From an uncultured Dehalococcoidia bacterium (lineage in GTDB: Bacteria > Chloroflexota > Dehalococcoidia > Lucifugimonadales > UBA3495), in contig OY282565.1 in assembly GCA_958296445.1 (NCBI GenBank), positions 1,095,936-1,159,935 on the forward strand: a stretch of DNA of 64,000 nucleotides, read 5' to 3'. The position numbers and the translations under genes were made by a program. Positions 33,886 to 44,393 of the stretch are shown here, in pieces. The notes beneath the pieces were generated by a model that saw only the letters and a program-made list of their open reading frames with translations, made no database searches and was not told the DNA's origin. Each line of letters starts with the position of its first letter. Positions within the stretch are counted from its first letter, which is position 1.

Positions 33886-34314
33886 TTAGCCCAACTGTTG
33901 CTGGACGGCCTCGAGGGCCAGGCGGTAGCCGTAGACGCCGCAGCCGTAGACTGCGCCCTTGCACACCGGCAGCACTTGGGAAACGGTGCCGCGGGCGGTG
34001 GGGTTGGACACGTGTACCTCGTAGACCGGGAACTTTACCTGCGTGATGGCCCCCCGCAGCGGCCCGGCGACGGTGGTGTAGCCCGCCGGGTTTATCAGCG
34101 CGGCGTCAAAGTCGCGGTCGTGGGCGTCGTACAGCGCGTTGACTACCTCGCCCTCGATGTTCGAGTGGAACAGCTCCACGTCTATGCCTAGGGCCTCGGC
34201 GTAGCCCATTATCTGCTCGTCCATTTCCGCCAGGGTGGTCGGGCCGAAAATCTCCACTTGGGATTTTCCCCGCATATTCATTCCTGCGCCCTGAATCACC
34301 AGAACCTTGCTCAT
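33886..34314 (-). CDS. Type II 3-dehydroquinate dehydratase-like protein lacking catalytic residues
   Basis: The 142-residue product has the full AroQ length and fold pattern: QGAGMNMRGKSQVEIFG aligned to the active-site lid, HSNIEGEVVNALYDA to the QSNxEG helix, ALINPAGYTTVAGPLRGAI, and EVHVSNPTARG, with the C-terminal GYRLALEAV. However, the lid Arg and the catalytic Tyr are Ser18 and Phe23. The THTS histidine is Thr and the late Arg is gone. Only the Asn of INP and the His of EVHVSN remain. It is therefore unlikely to dehydrate 3-dehydroquinate and may act on another ligand. The ATG at 34314 has AGAGG six bases before. No shikimate genes are near. Confidence 0.8.
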   Translation of the reverse strand: MSKVLVIQGAGMNMRGKSQVEIFGPTTLAEMDEQIMGYAEALGIDVELFHSNIEGEVVNALYDAHDRDFDAALINPAGYTTVAGPLRGAITQVKFPVYEVHVSNPTARGTVSQVLPVCKGAVYGCGVYGYRLALEAVQQQLG

Positions 34315-34347
34315 CTCTATCCTCTCTGTTTTATTCCGCGCCCCATC

Positions 34348-34392
34348 TGTCATTCTGAGCGCAGCGAAGAATCTTGGCTTGGACGGCGAGAC
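34348..34392. repeat. Truncated family A repeat
   Basis: GTCATTCTGAGCGCAGCGAAGAATC with a decayed right arm, between the AroQ-like gene and the protoglobin gene. Confidence 0.7.
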
Positions 34393-34394
34393 TC

Positions 34395-34973
34395 CTATTC
34401 CGCGCCCGCGCCGGTGTATTGCGGCCCGCCGGGGACGGGTTCGTTAGGCACGTCGGTAACATAACCGGCCAGCATAATGTCCAGTTGCAGCATCAGCATT
34501 TTGTTCCAGGCTGAGGCCGCCCGCAGGGCCAGGTCGGGGTCGGGCAGCTCGCGGCGCAGCAGGTCGGCCACCGCGGACTGGATAAAGGAAATGGTGCCTA
34601 CCATAAACCGGGCCGGCACCGAACCCAAGTGGGCGCGGTGCAGCGGCGGGTGGCTGTGGACGATGCCCATAGCCAGCACGCGGATGGGGTAATCCTCGTC
34701 CATCCGAAAGTCAATGGAGCCGCGCAGCCAGCGCATCAGGCTGTGCTTGCGCCGGGTCAGCCGCTCCTCGTTGACCTGGCCGGCCTCGTCGGCAAAGAAA
34801 CGCCGCGACTCGGGGAAATCCAGAAAGTTGTCATAAACCGATGCGGTCAATTCCTCGCCGTGGGCCAGCACCACCTCGCGGGTTGCCTGGATCAGCTCCA
34901 GCCCTGCTTGGTCCAGGCCCACGAAATCGGCCAGCTCCTGCATTCGTCCGGGCCAGTCTATCACTCGCGCCAT
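34395..34973 (-). CDS. Protoglobin-domain protein
   Basis: A 192-residue all-helical protein that fits the protoglobin (globin-coupled-sensor-like) family. It has the early VYDNFLDFPESRRFFADE helix pair, the LRGSIDFRMDEDYPIRVLAMGIVHSHPPL segment with candidate haem-ligating His106 or His108, and the C-terminal ASAWNKMLMLQLDIMLAGYV helix. No signalling domain is attached, so it may bind O2, NO or CO for sensing or detoxification. The ATG at 34973 has GGAG six bases upstream. It lies between the AroQ-like and MFS genes on the same strand with short gaps (80-90 bp), possibly cotranscribed with them. Confidence 0.75.
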   Translation of the reverse strand: MARVIDWPGRMQELADFVGLDQAGLELIQATREVVLAHGEELTASVYDNFLDFPESRRFFADEAGQVNEERLTRRKHSLMRWLRGSIDFRMDEDYPIRVLAMGIVHSHPPLHRAHLGSVPARFMVGTISFIQSAVADLLRRELPDPDLALRAASAWNKMLMLQLDIMLAGYVTDVPNEPVPGGPQYTGAGAE

Positions 34974-35063
34974 CAGCAACTCCGCCGCGCCGGTATCCGG
35001 CCCGGCCCATCAGGGCGCGGGCCTGTGTGAATATACCGCCCCGGCCGGGCCGGGGCAACCGGG

Positions 35064-36329
35064 CTATTCACGGCCCCCCGGCTCCGGCTGGGACAGAGGC
35101 CGCCGCACCAGCGGCGTGAATATAATCGCCGGAACCAGCAGGGCCAGCCCGGCCAGGGCGTGCAACGAAATGGTGTGCTGCAATGACAGCACGGACACCA
35201 CCGCGCTGATTTCCAGCGCCCCCAACAGGTTGGCGATGCCGATACAGAAACTCAGCAGCCCCATCATCTGCCCGCGCATTTCCGGCGGGGCCGACAGCAT
35301 CATAATGCTGCTCTGCATCGTGGAAAACCCCGCCTGTCCCAAGCCGCTAATCAGCAACAGCGCAAAGGCCAAGCCATACCACGGCGACCAGACGTAGGCT
35401 GCCGACACCAGCAGCACGATGATTGAACCGTAGGTGAAATAGCGCCCGTGATACCGGACGCCCCGGCTTGCCGCCATCATCGCCGCCCCGGCCAAGTGGC
35501 CGAACCCGTCGGCCGCCACCAGCACCCCCACTAGGGCCGGGCCGACGCCCAGCAGGCTGGTGCCGACGGCGGGGATGAACTGTTGCAGCGGGAAGGCTAG
35601 GGCGTTCATTATGATGGTGATGGAGAGCATCCCCACCAGCGCCCGGTTATGCCAGACGGAGCCTAGGGCGTTGCCGAAACCGTTCCACATAGGCGGGGCG
35701 GTGGTCACAAGCCCGGTGGCCGGGATGCGCAGCCGCGAAATGAGCAACAGGTTGTCTATATGGACGAACAGCAGAAAGGCGTAGGCCACCGGGTAGCCGG
35801 AGAATTGAATCAGCAGCCCGCCCACTACCGGCCCCACCATCTTGCCCACGTTCTGGGCGATGACGTCTAGGGACATAGCGTTGACCAGCCGCTCCCGCCC
35901 CACGATGTCGAAAATGCCTGTCCGCCGCGAGGGATCTTCAATAGCCTTGGTTGTCCCCTGAATAAACGCCGCCGCGAAAATGTGCCAGGACTGTAGTGCG
36001 TCCAGGTTGTACAGCATCAAGGCCAGCAGCCCCCCGGCGGTAGCCAGGTTGACTATCTGGGCCAGCAGCATCACCCGCTGCCGGGGAAAGCGGTCTGCGA
36101 TGTAACCGGCCAGCGTGGACACGAAAGGCCGGGGCAGGTTGTTGAAAACCCACAGCAGCATCAACTGCGCCGCGGAGGAGTCGGTGATCTTGAGTATCAG
36201 CAGGCTGAACACCACCAGCTCGTACCGCCGCCCGAACTCGGCCAGTATGCCGACAGACCAGATGACGCGAAAATCCCGTTCCCGCATCAACCCCAACGCC
36301 GTGCCGCGAATCCCGGTAATCGGCCTCAT
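35064..36329 (-). CDS. MFS transporter (MFS_3-like), paralogue of the 23283 gene
   Basis: A 421-residue membrane protein with about eleven hydrophobic segments. The MFS loop motif is GYIADRFPRQR, and EDPSRRTGIFDIVGRERLVNAMSLD corresponds to the EFPSRR segment of the other transporter. It shares GLGQAGFSTMQSSIMMLSAPPEMRG almost exactly with it. Both belong to the exporter group that includes EntS; the cargo is unknown. The ATG at 36329 has GGAG five bases before. It is the first gene of a possible minus-strand unit with the protoglobin and AroQ-like genes. Confidence 0.87.
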   Translation of the reverse strand: MRPITGIRGTALGLMRERDFRVIWSVGILAEFGRRYELVVFSLLILKITDSSAAQLMLLWVFNNLPRPFVSTLAGYIADRFPRQRVMLLAQIVNLATAGGLLALMLYNLDALQSWHIFAAAFIQGTTKAIEDPSRRTGIFDIVGRERLVNAMSLDVIAQNVGKMVGPVVGGLLIQFSGYPVAYAFLLFVHIDNLLLISRLRIPATGLVTTAPPMWNGFGNALGSVWHNRALVGMLSITIIMNALAFPLQQFIPAVGTSLLGVGPALVGVLVAADGFGHLAGAAMMAASRGVRYHGRYFTYGSIIVLLVSAAYVWSPWYGLAFALLLISGLGQAGFSTMQSSIMMLSAPPEMRGQMMGLLSFCIGIANLLGALEISAVVSVLSLQHTISLHALAGLALLVPAIIFTPLVRRPLSQPEPGGRE

Positions 36330-36514
36330 CAACGCTCCGCTGCCAGTATCCCCCTGTACCGCCCGCCCGCCCGAAACGGCGGGAATCCCCGTATTCTAAC
36401 CGCAACGGCATCCGCACGCTTGAACCCGCCCCGCCCGCGCCTAGAAATCCCGCCGCCACAATAGCCCCGGCTAAATCCGGTATGACCCGCCCCGCCTGCG
36501 CCGGGAAATCCCCC

Positions 36515-36538
36515 GTCATTCCCGCGAAAGCGGGAATC
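36515..36538. repeat. Single dRS3-like palindrome (family C ends)
   Basis: GTCATTCCCGC-GAAA-GCGGGAATC, the same palindrome as in the 21723 array but without the core. The gap 36330-36651 otherwise has GC-rich direct repeats of CCCGCCCCGCC and the promoter below. Confidence 0.85.
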
Positions 36539-36583
36539 TATCCCCCCGCCCCGCCCGCGCCGTGGGAATTGGGTTTTCCTGGT

Positions 36584-36592
36584 TGTTATAAT
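36584..36592 (+). promoter_or_regulatory. Extended -10 promoter
   Basis: TGTTATAAT, 60 bp before the start codon at 36652; no good -35. Confidence 0.55.
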
Positions 36593-36651
36593 GTCAATAA
36601 AGGCGGCGAATTGGGCGAATGTGGGCTGTAGCCCGCTACCGGGAGCGAAAG

Positions 36652-37155
36652 ATGAATCTGTCAGGGTGGTTCAGAAAATTCCGTTTGGAAAATATCAGGC
36701 TAAAAACCCCCATAGCTAACGTCGAAATATCCTTTCAGGAAACCGACAAGGACGCCGCTTGGGAGTTGTATGTCGAGTTGCTGACTAGAATCGTCACGCA
36801 ACCCCTGCCTGCCGAAGCAGGGGATGAGCAGACGGCGTTGGATAGCGTGTATTCCTTGTTCCCCACTACCCGCGAAATTCTGCGCCGCCGGGGGCGGGGG
36901 GCAATAGAGTTCAGCAAAATAGCCATCCCGGTGCTGAATCAGGTAGTCCGGCCCTTTACTGCGAAGTGGCATAAGGAAAGCCAAGCCGGCGCCTTCAGCG
37001 ACGAGGCCAAGCAACAGATATTCCGTCACGAACTTGGGGCTTTACAGGAATCCTTACGCAACTACAACCGGCTGCTGGCAGAGATAGCCGGGGTAGAGGA
37101 CTTGACCGACTTGGAATCGGCGGAGGAAAACGATGACGCAACGGCCAGCCCCTAG
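36652..37155 (+). CDS. Hypothetical protein, partner of a broken TIR-like gene
   Basis: A 167-residue protein without a family name I can give. It has a basic N-terminus (WFRKFRLENIRLKTPI), a central helical region (DAAWELYVELLTRIV), the compact segment VYSLFPTTREILRRRGRGAIEFSKIAIPVLNQVVRPFTAKWHK and an acidic tail. It is soluble and probably DNA- or protein-binding given the charge pattern, but no catalytic motif is visible. The ATG at 36652 has GGGAG six bases before and a promoter upstream. Its 3' end contains a strong GGAGGAAAACGATG start for the next frame, overlapping by 23 bp, so the pair was an operon. From memory, similar proteins stand beside TIR-type genes. Confidence 0.6.
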   Translation: MNLSGWFRKFRLENIRLKTPIANVEISFQETDKDAAWELYVELLTRIVTQPLPAEAGDEQTALDSVYSLFPTTREILRRRGRGAIEFSKIAIPVLNQVVRPFTAKWHKESQAGAFSDEAKQQIFRHELGALQESLRNYNRLLAEIAGVEDLTDLESAEENDDATASP

Positions 37156-37222
37156 GCATAAGGTGTTCGTCAGTTTTCACAAGGGAATCCCGCAATTTCC
37201 TCAAAGATTAGCCCGCCCTTGA
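37133..37222 (+). pseudogene. Truncated start of a TIR-like (MTH538/ThsB-type) gene
   Basis: An ATG with GGAGG six bases upstream opens a frame reading MTQRPAPRHKVFVSFHKG and then stops after 29 codons. HKVFVSFH is the characteristic first strand of MTH538-type TIR-like proteins, which continue for 150 or more residues. After FHK the DNA becomes GGGAATCCCGCAATTTCC, like the GGGAATTTCGCAATT sequence common between genes here, so a deletion joining the gene to intergenic repeat is likely. The identification rests on about ten residues plus context. Confidence 0.5.
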
Positions 37223-37294
37223 CAGCCGCGCCAAGCATCCCTACTTTTAGCCTTGCCTAGCTATCCGATGTATAAATCCGCGCGGTAACTCGCC

Positions 37295-38095
37295 ATGCAA
37301 TCAACCCATCCGCCGCATCCCCCCGCGTCCTGGAGCTTCCCCCCCGGCGCACGTTCCTGCCCCCTGATCATCGCCCACCGCGGCGATGTGTCCGGCGCCC
37401 CCGAAAACACCCTTCCCGCCTTCAGCGGCGCCCACCGTAGGGGCGCCGACGGCATCGAACTCGACGTCCGCATCACCCGCGATAAGCAACTGGTGGTCTT
37501 TCACGACCGCGCCCTAAAGCGCATCGCCGGACGCCGCGGGCTGGTGAGCAACGCCACCCTGGACGAAGTGCGCGAGCTGGACGCCGGGGAATGGTTCGCT
37601 CCCCGGTTCCGCGGCGAAAAGGCCCCTACCCTCGACGAAGTGTTCGAGCTGCTGCCCCCCGGCTACCTGATTAACGTGGAAATGAAAGCCGTCATAGACA
37701 ATATGCGTCTCATCGCTCACCGCGTCGCCGACGTTATCCGCCGCCACGGGCGTTGGGGCAGCACGCTGGTTGCCAGTTTCAACCCCATTTCGCTGTGGGA
37801 ACTGCGTAAAATCGAACCGCGAATTATGCGGGCCTACATCTGGTCGCGCCGCCACCCCCCGCCCATCCGCTCCCGCTGCTTCAGCCCGCTAGTGCAGGCC
37901 CATTGGTACGACCCCGCCGACGGCAGTTACAACCCCGGCCTGATGCGCCGGATACGCGCCCGCGGCGTCCGAACCCTGGCATGGGACATAGACTTCGGCG
38001 GCGACCTCTCCCGGATGGCGGCGGCGCGGCTGGACGCCACCGTGACCGACAACCTAGAGCCGCTGCTCCGGCAACGCCGCAAGCTGGCAGGCTGA
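37295..38095 (+). CDS. Glycerophosphodiester phosphodiesterase
   Basis: A 266-residue GDPD-fold enzyme that splits glycerophosphodiesters to glycerol-3-phosphate and an alcohol, recovering phosphate or lipid head groups. It has LIIAHRGDVSGAPENTLPAF at residues ~24-43 (catalytic His-Arg, metal Glu), GIELDVRITRDKQLVVFHD with the metal-binding E-x-D and second catalytic His, and INVEMK. The C-terminal segments GVRTLAWDID and ATVTDNLEPL are as expected. No signal peptide is present, so it is probably cytoplasmic. The ribosome site is weak (GCGGTAAC). Confidence 0.9.
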   Translation: MQSTHPPHPPASWSFPPGARSCPLIIAHRGDVSGAPENTLPAFSGAHRRGADGIELDVRITRDKQLVVFHDRALKRIAGRRGLVSNATLDEVRELDAGEWFAPRFRGEKAPTLDEVFELLPPGYLINVEMKAVIDNMRLIAHRVADVIRRHGRWGSTLVASFNPISLWELRKIEPRIMRAYIWSRRHPPPIRSRCFSPLVQAHWYDPADGSYNPGLMRRIRARGVRTLAWDIDFGGDLSRMAAARLDATVTDNLEPLLRQRRKLAG

Positions 38096-38113
38096 ACCGG
38101 GCCTTTCGATTCC

Positions 38114-38225
38114 TGTCTGAATCAGGATTCGCCGCTGTCTGTCATACTGAGCAAGTATCTGTCATTCTGAGCAAAGCGAAGAATCCCGCCGCCCAAGCCA
38201 AGATTCTTCGCTGCGCTCAGAATGA
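38114..38225. repeat. Family B fragment joined to a perfect family A palindrome
   Basis: Only the first 20 bases of a family B unit (38114-38133) remain, running directly into family A. The unit at 38159-38225 has fully complementary arms (GTCATTCTGAGCAAAGCGAAG against its inverse), unlike most copies. Confidence 0.8.
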
Positions 38226-38271
38226 CAGCCGGGGGAAGCAATTTCGCAATTTCCACGCCCCCCCACGCACC

Positions 38272-38300
38272 TTGCCCCAGCACCGGAAACTTGCTAGAAT
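38272..38300 (+). promoter_or_regulatory. Promoter of the dnaG-rpoD unit
   Basis: TTGCCC (38272-38277) and TAGAAT (38295-38300) are separated by 17 bp, with TGC before the -10 (extended form). It is 57 bp before the dnaG start. Confidence 0.65.
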
Positions 38301-38356
38301 AGTGTTGGCCTATTGCGCTCTCTGCGTAATGGCCCTCAGTTTCTGGAGGGCTGTTT

Positions 38357-40234
38357 GTGACCGTTGTAGACGACATCAAAGCCCGCTTGGACATCCTGGA
38401 AGTCGTCGGACAGCGTGTGCCGCTGCAACGGTCGGGGCGGAGCTACAAGGGCAACTGCCCCTTCCATCAAGAGCGCACCCCGTCGTTCCACGTCTTTCCC
38501 GAGCGGCAGTCGTGGCGTTGCTTCGGGGCCTGCGCAACCGGCGGCGACGCCTTTTCCTTTGTGATGCGGGCCGAAAATCTGGAGTTCGGCGAGGCCCTGC
38601 GCGAATTGTCCCGGCGCACCGGGGTGCCGTTGCAGGAAAGCCGCGAACCCCGGGTTGACCCCACGGCCTACGAAATAAACGAAGCCGCCCGCGCCTACTT
38701 CCAGCGTTTCTTGGCCTCAACTCAAGGCGCCGACGCCCGCGCTTATATGGAGCGCCGCGGCCTAGACCGCGACGCCGCCGACGCCTTTCAGATAGGGCTG
38801 GCCCCTTCCGACGGCCAATCTTTGGGCAGCCACTTGACCGGCGCCGGGTTTTCCGCCGTCCAGTTGTTGGCCGCCGGGGTGGCCCGGGCAAGCGACGACG
38901 GGCGGCAGCGCGACCTGTTCCGCGGGCGGCTGATGTTTCCCATCCGCGACGCCGAGGGGCGGCTGGCCGGTTTCGGCGGGCGGTCGCTGGACGATTCGGA
39001 ACCCAAGTACCTTAATTCGCCCCAAGGCGAGGTGTTCGACAAAAGCCGTATTCTCTACGCTATGGACCGGGCCCGTGACGACATAAGAAAGAACGGCGCG
39101 GTCATCGTCGAGGGCTATATGGACGCCATCGCCGCGCACCAGGCCGGCTTTCGCAACGTGGTGGCCTCTATGGGAACCGCCCTCACCGAACCGCAGGTTG
39201 AGGCCATCCGGCGGATTACGGGGCGGGTGACTATGGCCCTCGACCAAGACGCCGCCGGGCAGCAGGCCACCCTGCGAAGCCTAGAATCGTCTTGGCGCAT
39301 CCTGCAAAGCCGCGTCGCCGGGCAGTATCGCGGCGCCACGCTGCTGAACCGCCCGGACATTCCCGAAATCCGAATCGCGGCGATGCCCCCAGGCCAAGAC
39401 CCGGACGAGGTGATTCGCCGCTCGCCCGCGGAATGGAACAAGCTGGTAGACAACGCCCGCCCGTTGCTGGAGTTCGTAATCTCCGCGATGACCGCCGCCA
39501 TTGACCCGGCCAAGCCCGAGGGCAAGGATGGCGTCATTCGCGCCGTCTTTCCCTTGGTTGCGGCGGAGCAGGACGGCCCGCGGCAAGATTACTACTTCCA
39601 GATGCTGGCCCAGAAACTGAACGTTACGCCGGATTTCCTGCTCGCCAAGTACGGCCGCCCCGCCGCCCGGCGGCCCCGAACCGAACCCAACCGCCCGCCG
39701 ACGGAAAGGCCCAATGCCAACCGGGCAGCGGAAAACTCGCCCTTCGCCAGCCTAGAGCGCGACCCGGTGGAGGAGTTCTGCCTGCTCCTGCTGATGCGCT
39801 ACCCCGACTTGGCCGAATACTCCGAACCGCTGGCCCCCGACCATTTCTGGAGGCACGAAAACCGGGAGATATTCAGCAACTACCTCAATTCCGGCCACGC
39901 CGCCGGGAGTGTTGCCGGGGATACCGCCGGGAATACCGCTGGGAATACCGGAGATAGCACGCTGGACGGCGCCCCGCCCGGAGTCCGCGAGCAGGTGGAA
40001 GCCTTGCGCCAAAAACCGCTGCCGCCAATGGATTTCGCCAAGCGGCGCTGGGCTATGGCCGACGTCGTGGCCCAACTGGAGAAACGCAGCCTGCGCCGCC
40101 TCAAGACCGAGGAACGGATACGATTCTCCGAATCCCCGCCCGACCTAGACGCCGAAGATTTGCAGGACACTGTGGCAGTCAACCGCCGGATGAAGCATAC
40201 CGAAGTTCGCAGCCGTAGCCGCGGCCTCTACTAG
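38357..40234 (+). CDS. dnaG: DNA primase
   Basis: The 625-residue primase makes RNA primers at the replication fork. It has the N-terminal CHC2 zinc domain (Cys34-P-F-His37, then Cys55-F-G-A-Cys59), with three residues between the last two cysteines instead of the usual two. The catalytic TOPRIM core has [34 protein letters not shown] and [11 protein letters not shown]-terminal helicase-binding region is interrupted by a low-complexity insert [19 protein letters not shown]. The GTG at 38357 has GGAGGG six bases before and a -35/-10 promoter upstream. rpoD follows after 76 bp, the common dnaG-rpoD arrangement. Confidence 0.96.
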   Translation: MTVVDDIKARLDILEVVGQRVPLQRSGRSYKGNCPFHQERTPSFHVFPERQSWRCFGACATGGDAFSFVMRAENLEFGEALRELSRRTGVPLQESREPRVDPTAYEINEAARAYFQRFLASTQGADARAYMERRGLDRDAADAFQIGLAPSDGQSLGSHLTGAGFSAVQLLAAGVARASDDGRQRDLFRGRLMFPIRDAEGRLAGFGGRSLDDSEPKYLNSPQGEVFDKSRILYAMDRARDDIRKNGAVIVEGYMDAIAAHQAGFRNVVASMGTALTEPQVEAIRRITGRVTMALDQDAAGQQATLRSLESSWRILQSRVAGQYRGATLLNRPDIPEIRIAAMPPGQDPDEVIRRSPAEWNKLVDNARPLLEFVISAMTAAIDPAKPEGKDGVIRAVFPLVAAEQDGPRQDYYFQMLAQKLNVTPDFLLAKYGRPAARRPRTEPNRPPTERPNANRAAENSPFASLERDPVEEFCLLLLMRYPDLAEYSEPLAPDHFWRHENREIFSNYLNSGHAAGSVAGDTAGNTAGNTGDSTLDGAPPGVREQVEALRQKPLPPMDFAKRRWAMADVVAQLEKRSLRRLKTEERIRFSESPPDLDAEDLQDTVAVNRRMKHTEVRSRSRGLY

Positions 40235-40310
40235 GACGCGCTTTCCCAAGCCCGCCGGGGCCGTCCGCCGGTTCCCCCTTCATTTTCCCTATCCCACGCG
40301 AGGAGATTTC

Positions 40311-42803
<2,493 letters not shown>

Positions 42804-42813
42804 ACACACCCAA

Positions 42814-42837
42814 AAGGGCCGGGGAAACCCGGCCCTT
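42814..42837 (+). terminator. Terminator-like hairpin after rpoD
   Basis: GGGCCGGG and CCCGGCCC (8 bp, GAAA tetraloop), with short A and T flanks, lie 12 bp after the stop codon. The T-run is short, so termination may be partial. Confidence 0.6.
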
Positions 42838-42929
42838 AGTCGTCATTAGTCGGCATTACTACCCTGTACGCGCCGGGCGTCGCCGGAGCAGAGCAGAAAT
42901 CCCGCATTGGTGTCACCCGGCCTTATTAG

Positions 42930-42964
42930 ACATAATGTTGCTGATTACGGCATTATGTAATCAG
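42930..42964. promoter_or_regulatory. Two overlapping inverted repeats upstream of the zinc-ribbon gene
   Basis: ACATAATG (42930-42937) pairs with CATTATGT (42951-42958), and CTGATTAC (42941-42948) pairs with GTAATCAG (42957-42964). Both pairs are perfect 8-mers but share two bases, so only one can form at a time. The site is AT-rich in a GC-rich region and lies ~40 bp before the candidate promoter at 43002, as an operator or activator site might. Confidence 0.4.
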
Positions 42965-43001
42965 AATCCGTAAAAACGCGCGATAAACATTGCCGATTTT
43001 G

Positions 43002-43031
43002 TTGTATCCCCGCCAAGTCGGACGCTATACT
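43002..43031 (+). promoter_or_regulatory. Candidate promoter of the zinc-ribbon gene
   Basis: TTGTAT (43002-43007), 18-bp spacer, TATACT (43026-43031), about 33 bp before the start codon. Confidence 0.5.
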
Positions 43032-43063
43032 CGCGCCAGTCGTAAGTGAGGGAGGAGGTTCTT

Positions 43064-43276
43064 GTGGAAGAAATGACTGTTCCCAAGTGTTTAAAGTGCG
43101 ACGTAGGCTACCTGGTTCCGCTGTCGGATTACGGCGGGCAGGGCGCGGCGGTGCATTTCAAGGCTTGGGTCTGCGTAAATCCGCCGTGCGGTTTCAACAT
43201 CAAGATTCGCAACGGCGACATTTACCTCAACGAGCCCATTACCCCGGGCTCAATGAACACCCCCAGGCCCCGGTAA
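43064..43276 (+). CDS. Small zinc-ribbon protein
   Basis: A 70-residue product with Cys9-x2-Cys12 and Cys37-x4-Cys42, which can form one zinc ribbon, and the aromatic strand HFKAWVCVN between. The tail is Pro-rich. The GTG at 43064 has a perfect AGGAGG five bases before it; the ATG three codons later would be 14 bases away. No function can be named; it might bind nucleic acid or a protein partner. It stands alone with its own promoter. Confidence 0.7.
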   Translation: MEEMTVPKCLKCDVGYLVPLSDYGGQGAAVHFKAWVCVNPPCGFNIKIRNGDIYLNEPITPGSMNTPRPR

Positions 43277-43335
43277 TCCCAAGCCCGGTAAACCGATACC
43301 CGGTAAACCGAACCCCGGTACACCGAACCCCGGCA
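43268..43335. repeat. CCCGGTAAACCGA short tandem repeats
   Basis: Five units of 13-16 bp (CCCGGTAA or CCCGGTAC followed by ACCGAAC or CCGATA) start within the last codons of the zinc-ribbon gene and run beyond it, so they also shape its C-terminus. The gap to 43506 has no gene. Confidence 0.8.
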
Positions 43336-43506
43336 CAAAAGACAACTCAGGCGCTCCAAAGAAATTTCCAGGCTGTACCGCGCCTCCGCCGCTGTCCCCG
43401 AACGCTCCGGGGAGTAGCCGGGTGGTGGTGATGTGAGGTTCCTGCTCCCCGGCAAGCCGCCCCCGATTGCGGGCGGCCCGCCGGGGAACCCAGGAGGAGT
43501 GATGCT

Positions 43507-44328
43507 ATGATAGCGGGTTACGATTATTTGATCATGCGATGGGATGCGCGGCCCTTCTGGACCAGAACCCGAATTTTCGGAGCCGCCCTCGTAATCGCGG
43601 GAGGACTTTTGCTCGGCGCGGGCGGCGCTTACTACGGCTATGCCAGTAACGCCCGCGCCGATTTGGCGAAATATCAGGTTGCCCCCGTCGAAATCGCCCC
43701 GGTCTGGATTACGCCAGCCCCGGTAGCCGAAATCAAGCCCGTCAACCTGGCCTTCATCCCCGAATCGTCCCTTTATTCCGGCGACGCCGGGGCCATTCCC
43801 CAATACCTCGGGCCCCCCCTGCCCGAAGGCTTCGAACTCTTTGATTTTTCCCTAGACAATCCGCTCCCCGCCGTGGCCCCGGCCACCCGGATGAGCATTC
43901 CGGCGCTGGAGATTGATTCCGCCGTAGTCGAACTGTCCATAGTGGATTTGGGCGACCGGCGGGCCTATCAAACCCCCAACAACGCCGTCGGGCATATCCC
44001 CGAAACCCCCGACGCCGGAGAGCCGGGCAACGGCTGGTATTTCGGACACACCGAAAGCCCGGTTCTCGACGAAGGCTCGGTGTTTTTCAGACTCCAGGAA
44101 GTGCCGGAAAAGCTGCGGGCCGGGAGGGACATAAACATCATCACCGACAACGGTTCGGAACAGTTCCTCTACCGGGTGACCGGAACGCGGGTAGTACACG
44201 AGGACGACCTAACGCTCGAGGACAGCGGCGGCCCAACCATTCACCTAGTATCCTGCGTCCCCCGCCTAGTCTACGACCACCGGCTGATAGTTGACGCCGA
44301 GTTAATCGCCCGAAAATCCGGCAACTAG
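43507..44328 (+). CDS. Sortase family transpeptidase (class D/E-like)
   Basis: A 273-residue membrane-anchored protein: a short cytoplasmic part, one transmembrane helix (residues 23-46, FGAALVIAGGLLLGAGGAYYG), a linker and the sortase domain. The catalytic set is His181 (WYFGHTES), Cys250 (IHLVSCVP) and Arg259 (YDHRLIV), in the right order and spacing. Sortases cleave a sorting signal and attach proteins to a surface acceptor or to each other; no substrate with a sorting motif is seen in this window. The start is the ATG at 43507, with AGGAGG nine bases upstream. It is monocistronic. Confidence 0.88.
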   Translation: MIAGYDYLIMRWDARPFWTRTRIFGAALVIAGGLLLGAGGAYYGYASNARADLAKYQVAPVEIAPVWITPAPVAEIKPVNLAFIPESSLYSGDAGAIPQYLGPPLPEGFELFDFSLDNPLPAVAPATRMSIPALEIDSAVVELSIVDLGDRRAYQTPNNAVGHIPETPDAGEPGNGWYFGHTESPVLDEGSVFFRLQEVPEKLRAGRDINIITDNGSEQFLYRVTGTRVVHEDDLTLEDSGGPTIHLVSCVPRLVYDHRLIVDAELIARKSGN

Positions 44329-44358
44329 AAACCCATCCCCGGCCCGATGGCGGCCAAG

Positions 44359-44393
44359 CGGCGGCTCAACCGGAACCCCCGGTTGGGCCGCCG
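44359..44393. terminator. Hairpin between converging sortase and CBS-protein genes
   Basis: A 15-bp stem (CGGCGGCTCAACCGG/CCGGTTGGGCCGCCG, one mismatch as DNA, G-U as RNA) with a five-base loop spans the end of the CBS-protein gene. There is no T-run on either side; bidirectional pausing is plausible. Confidence 0.4.
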
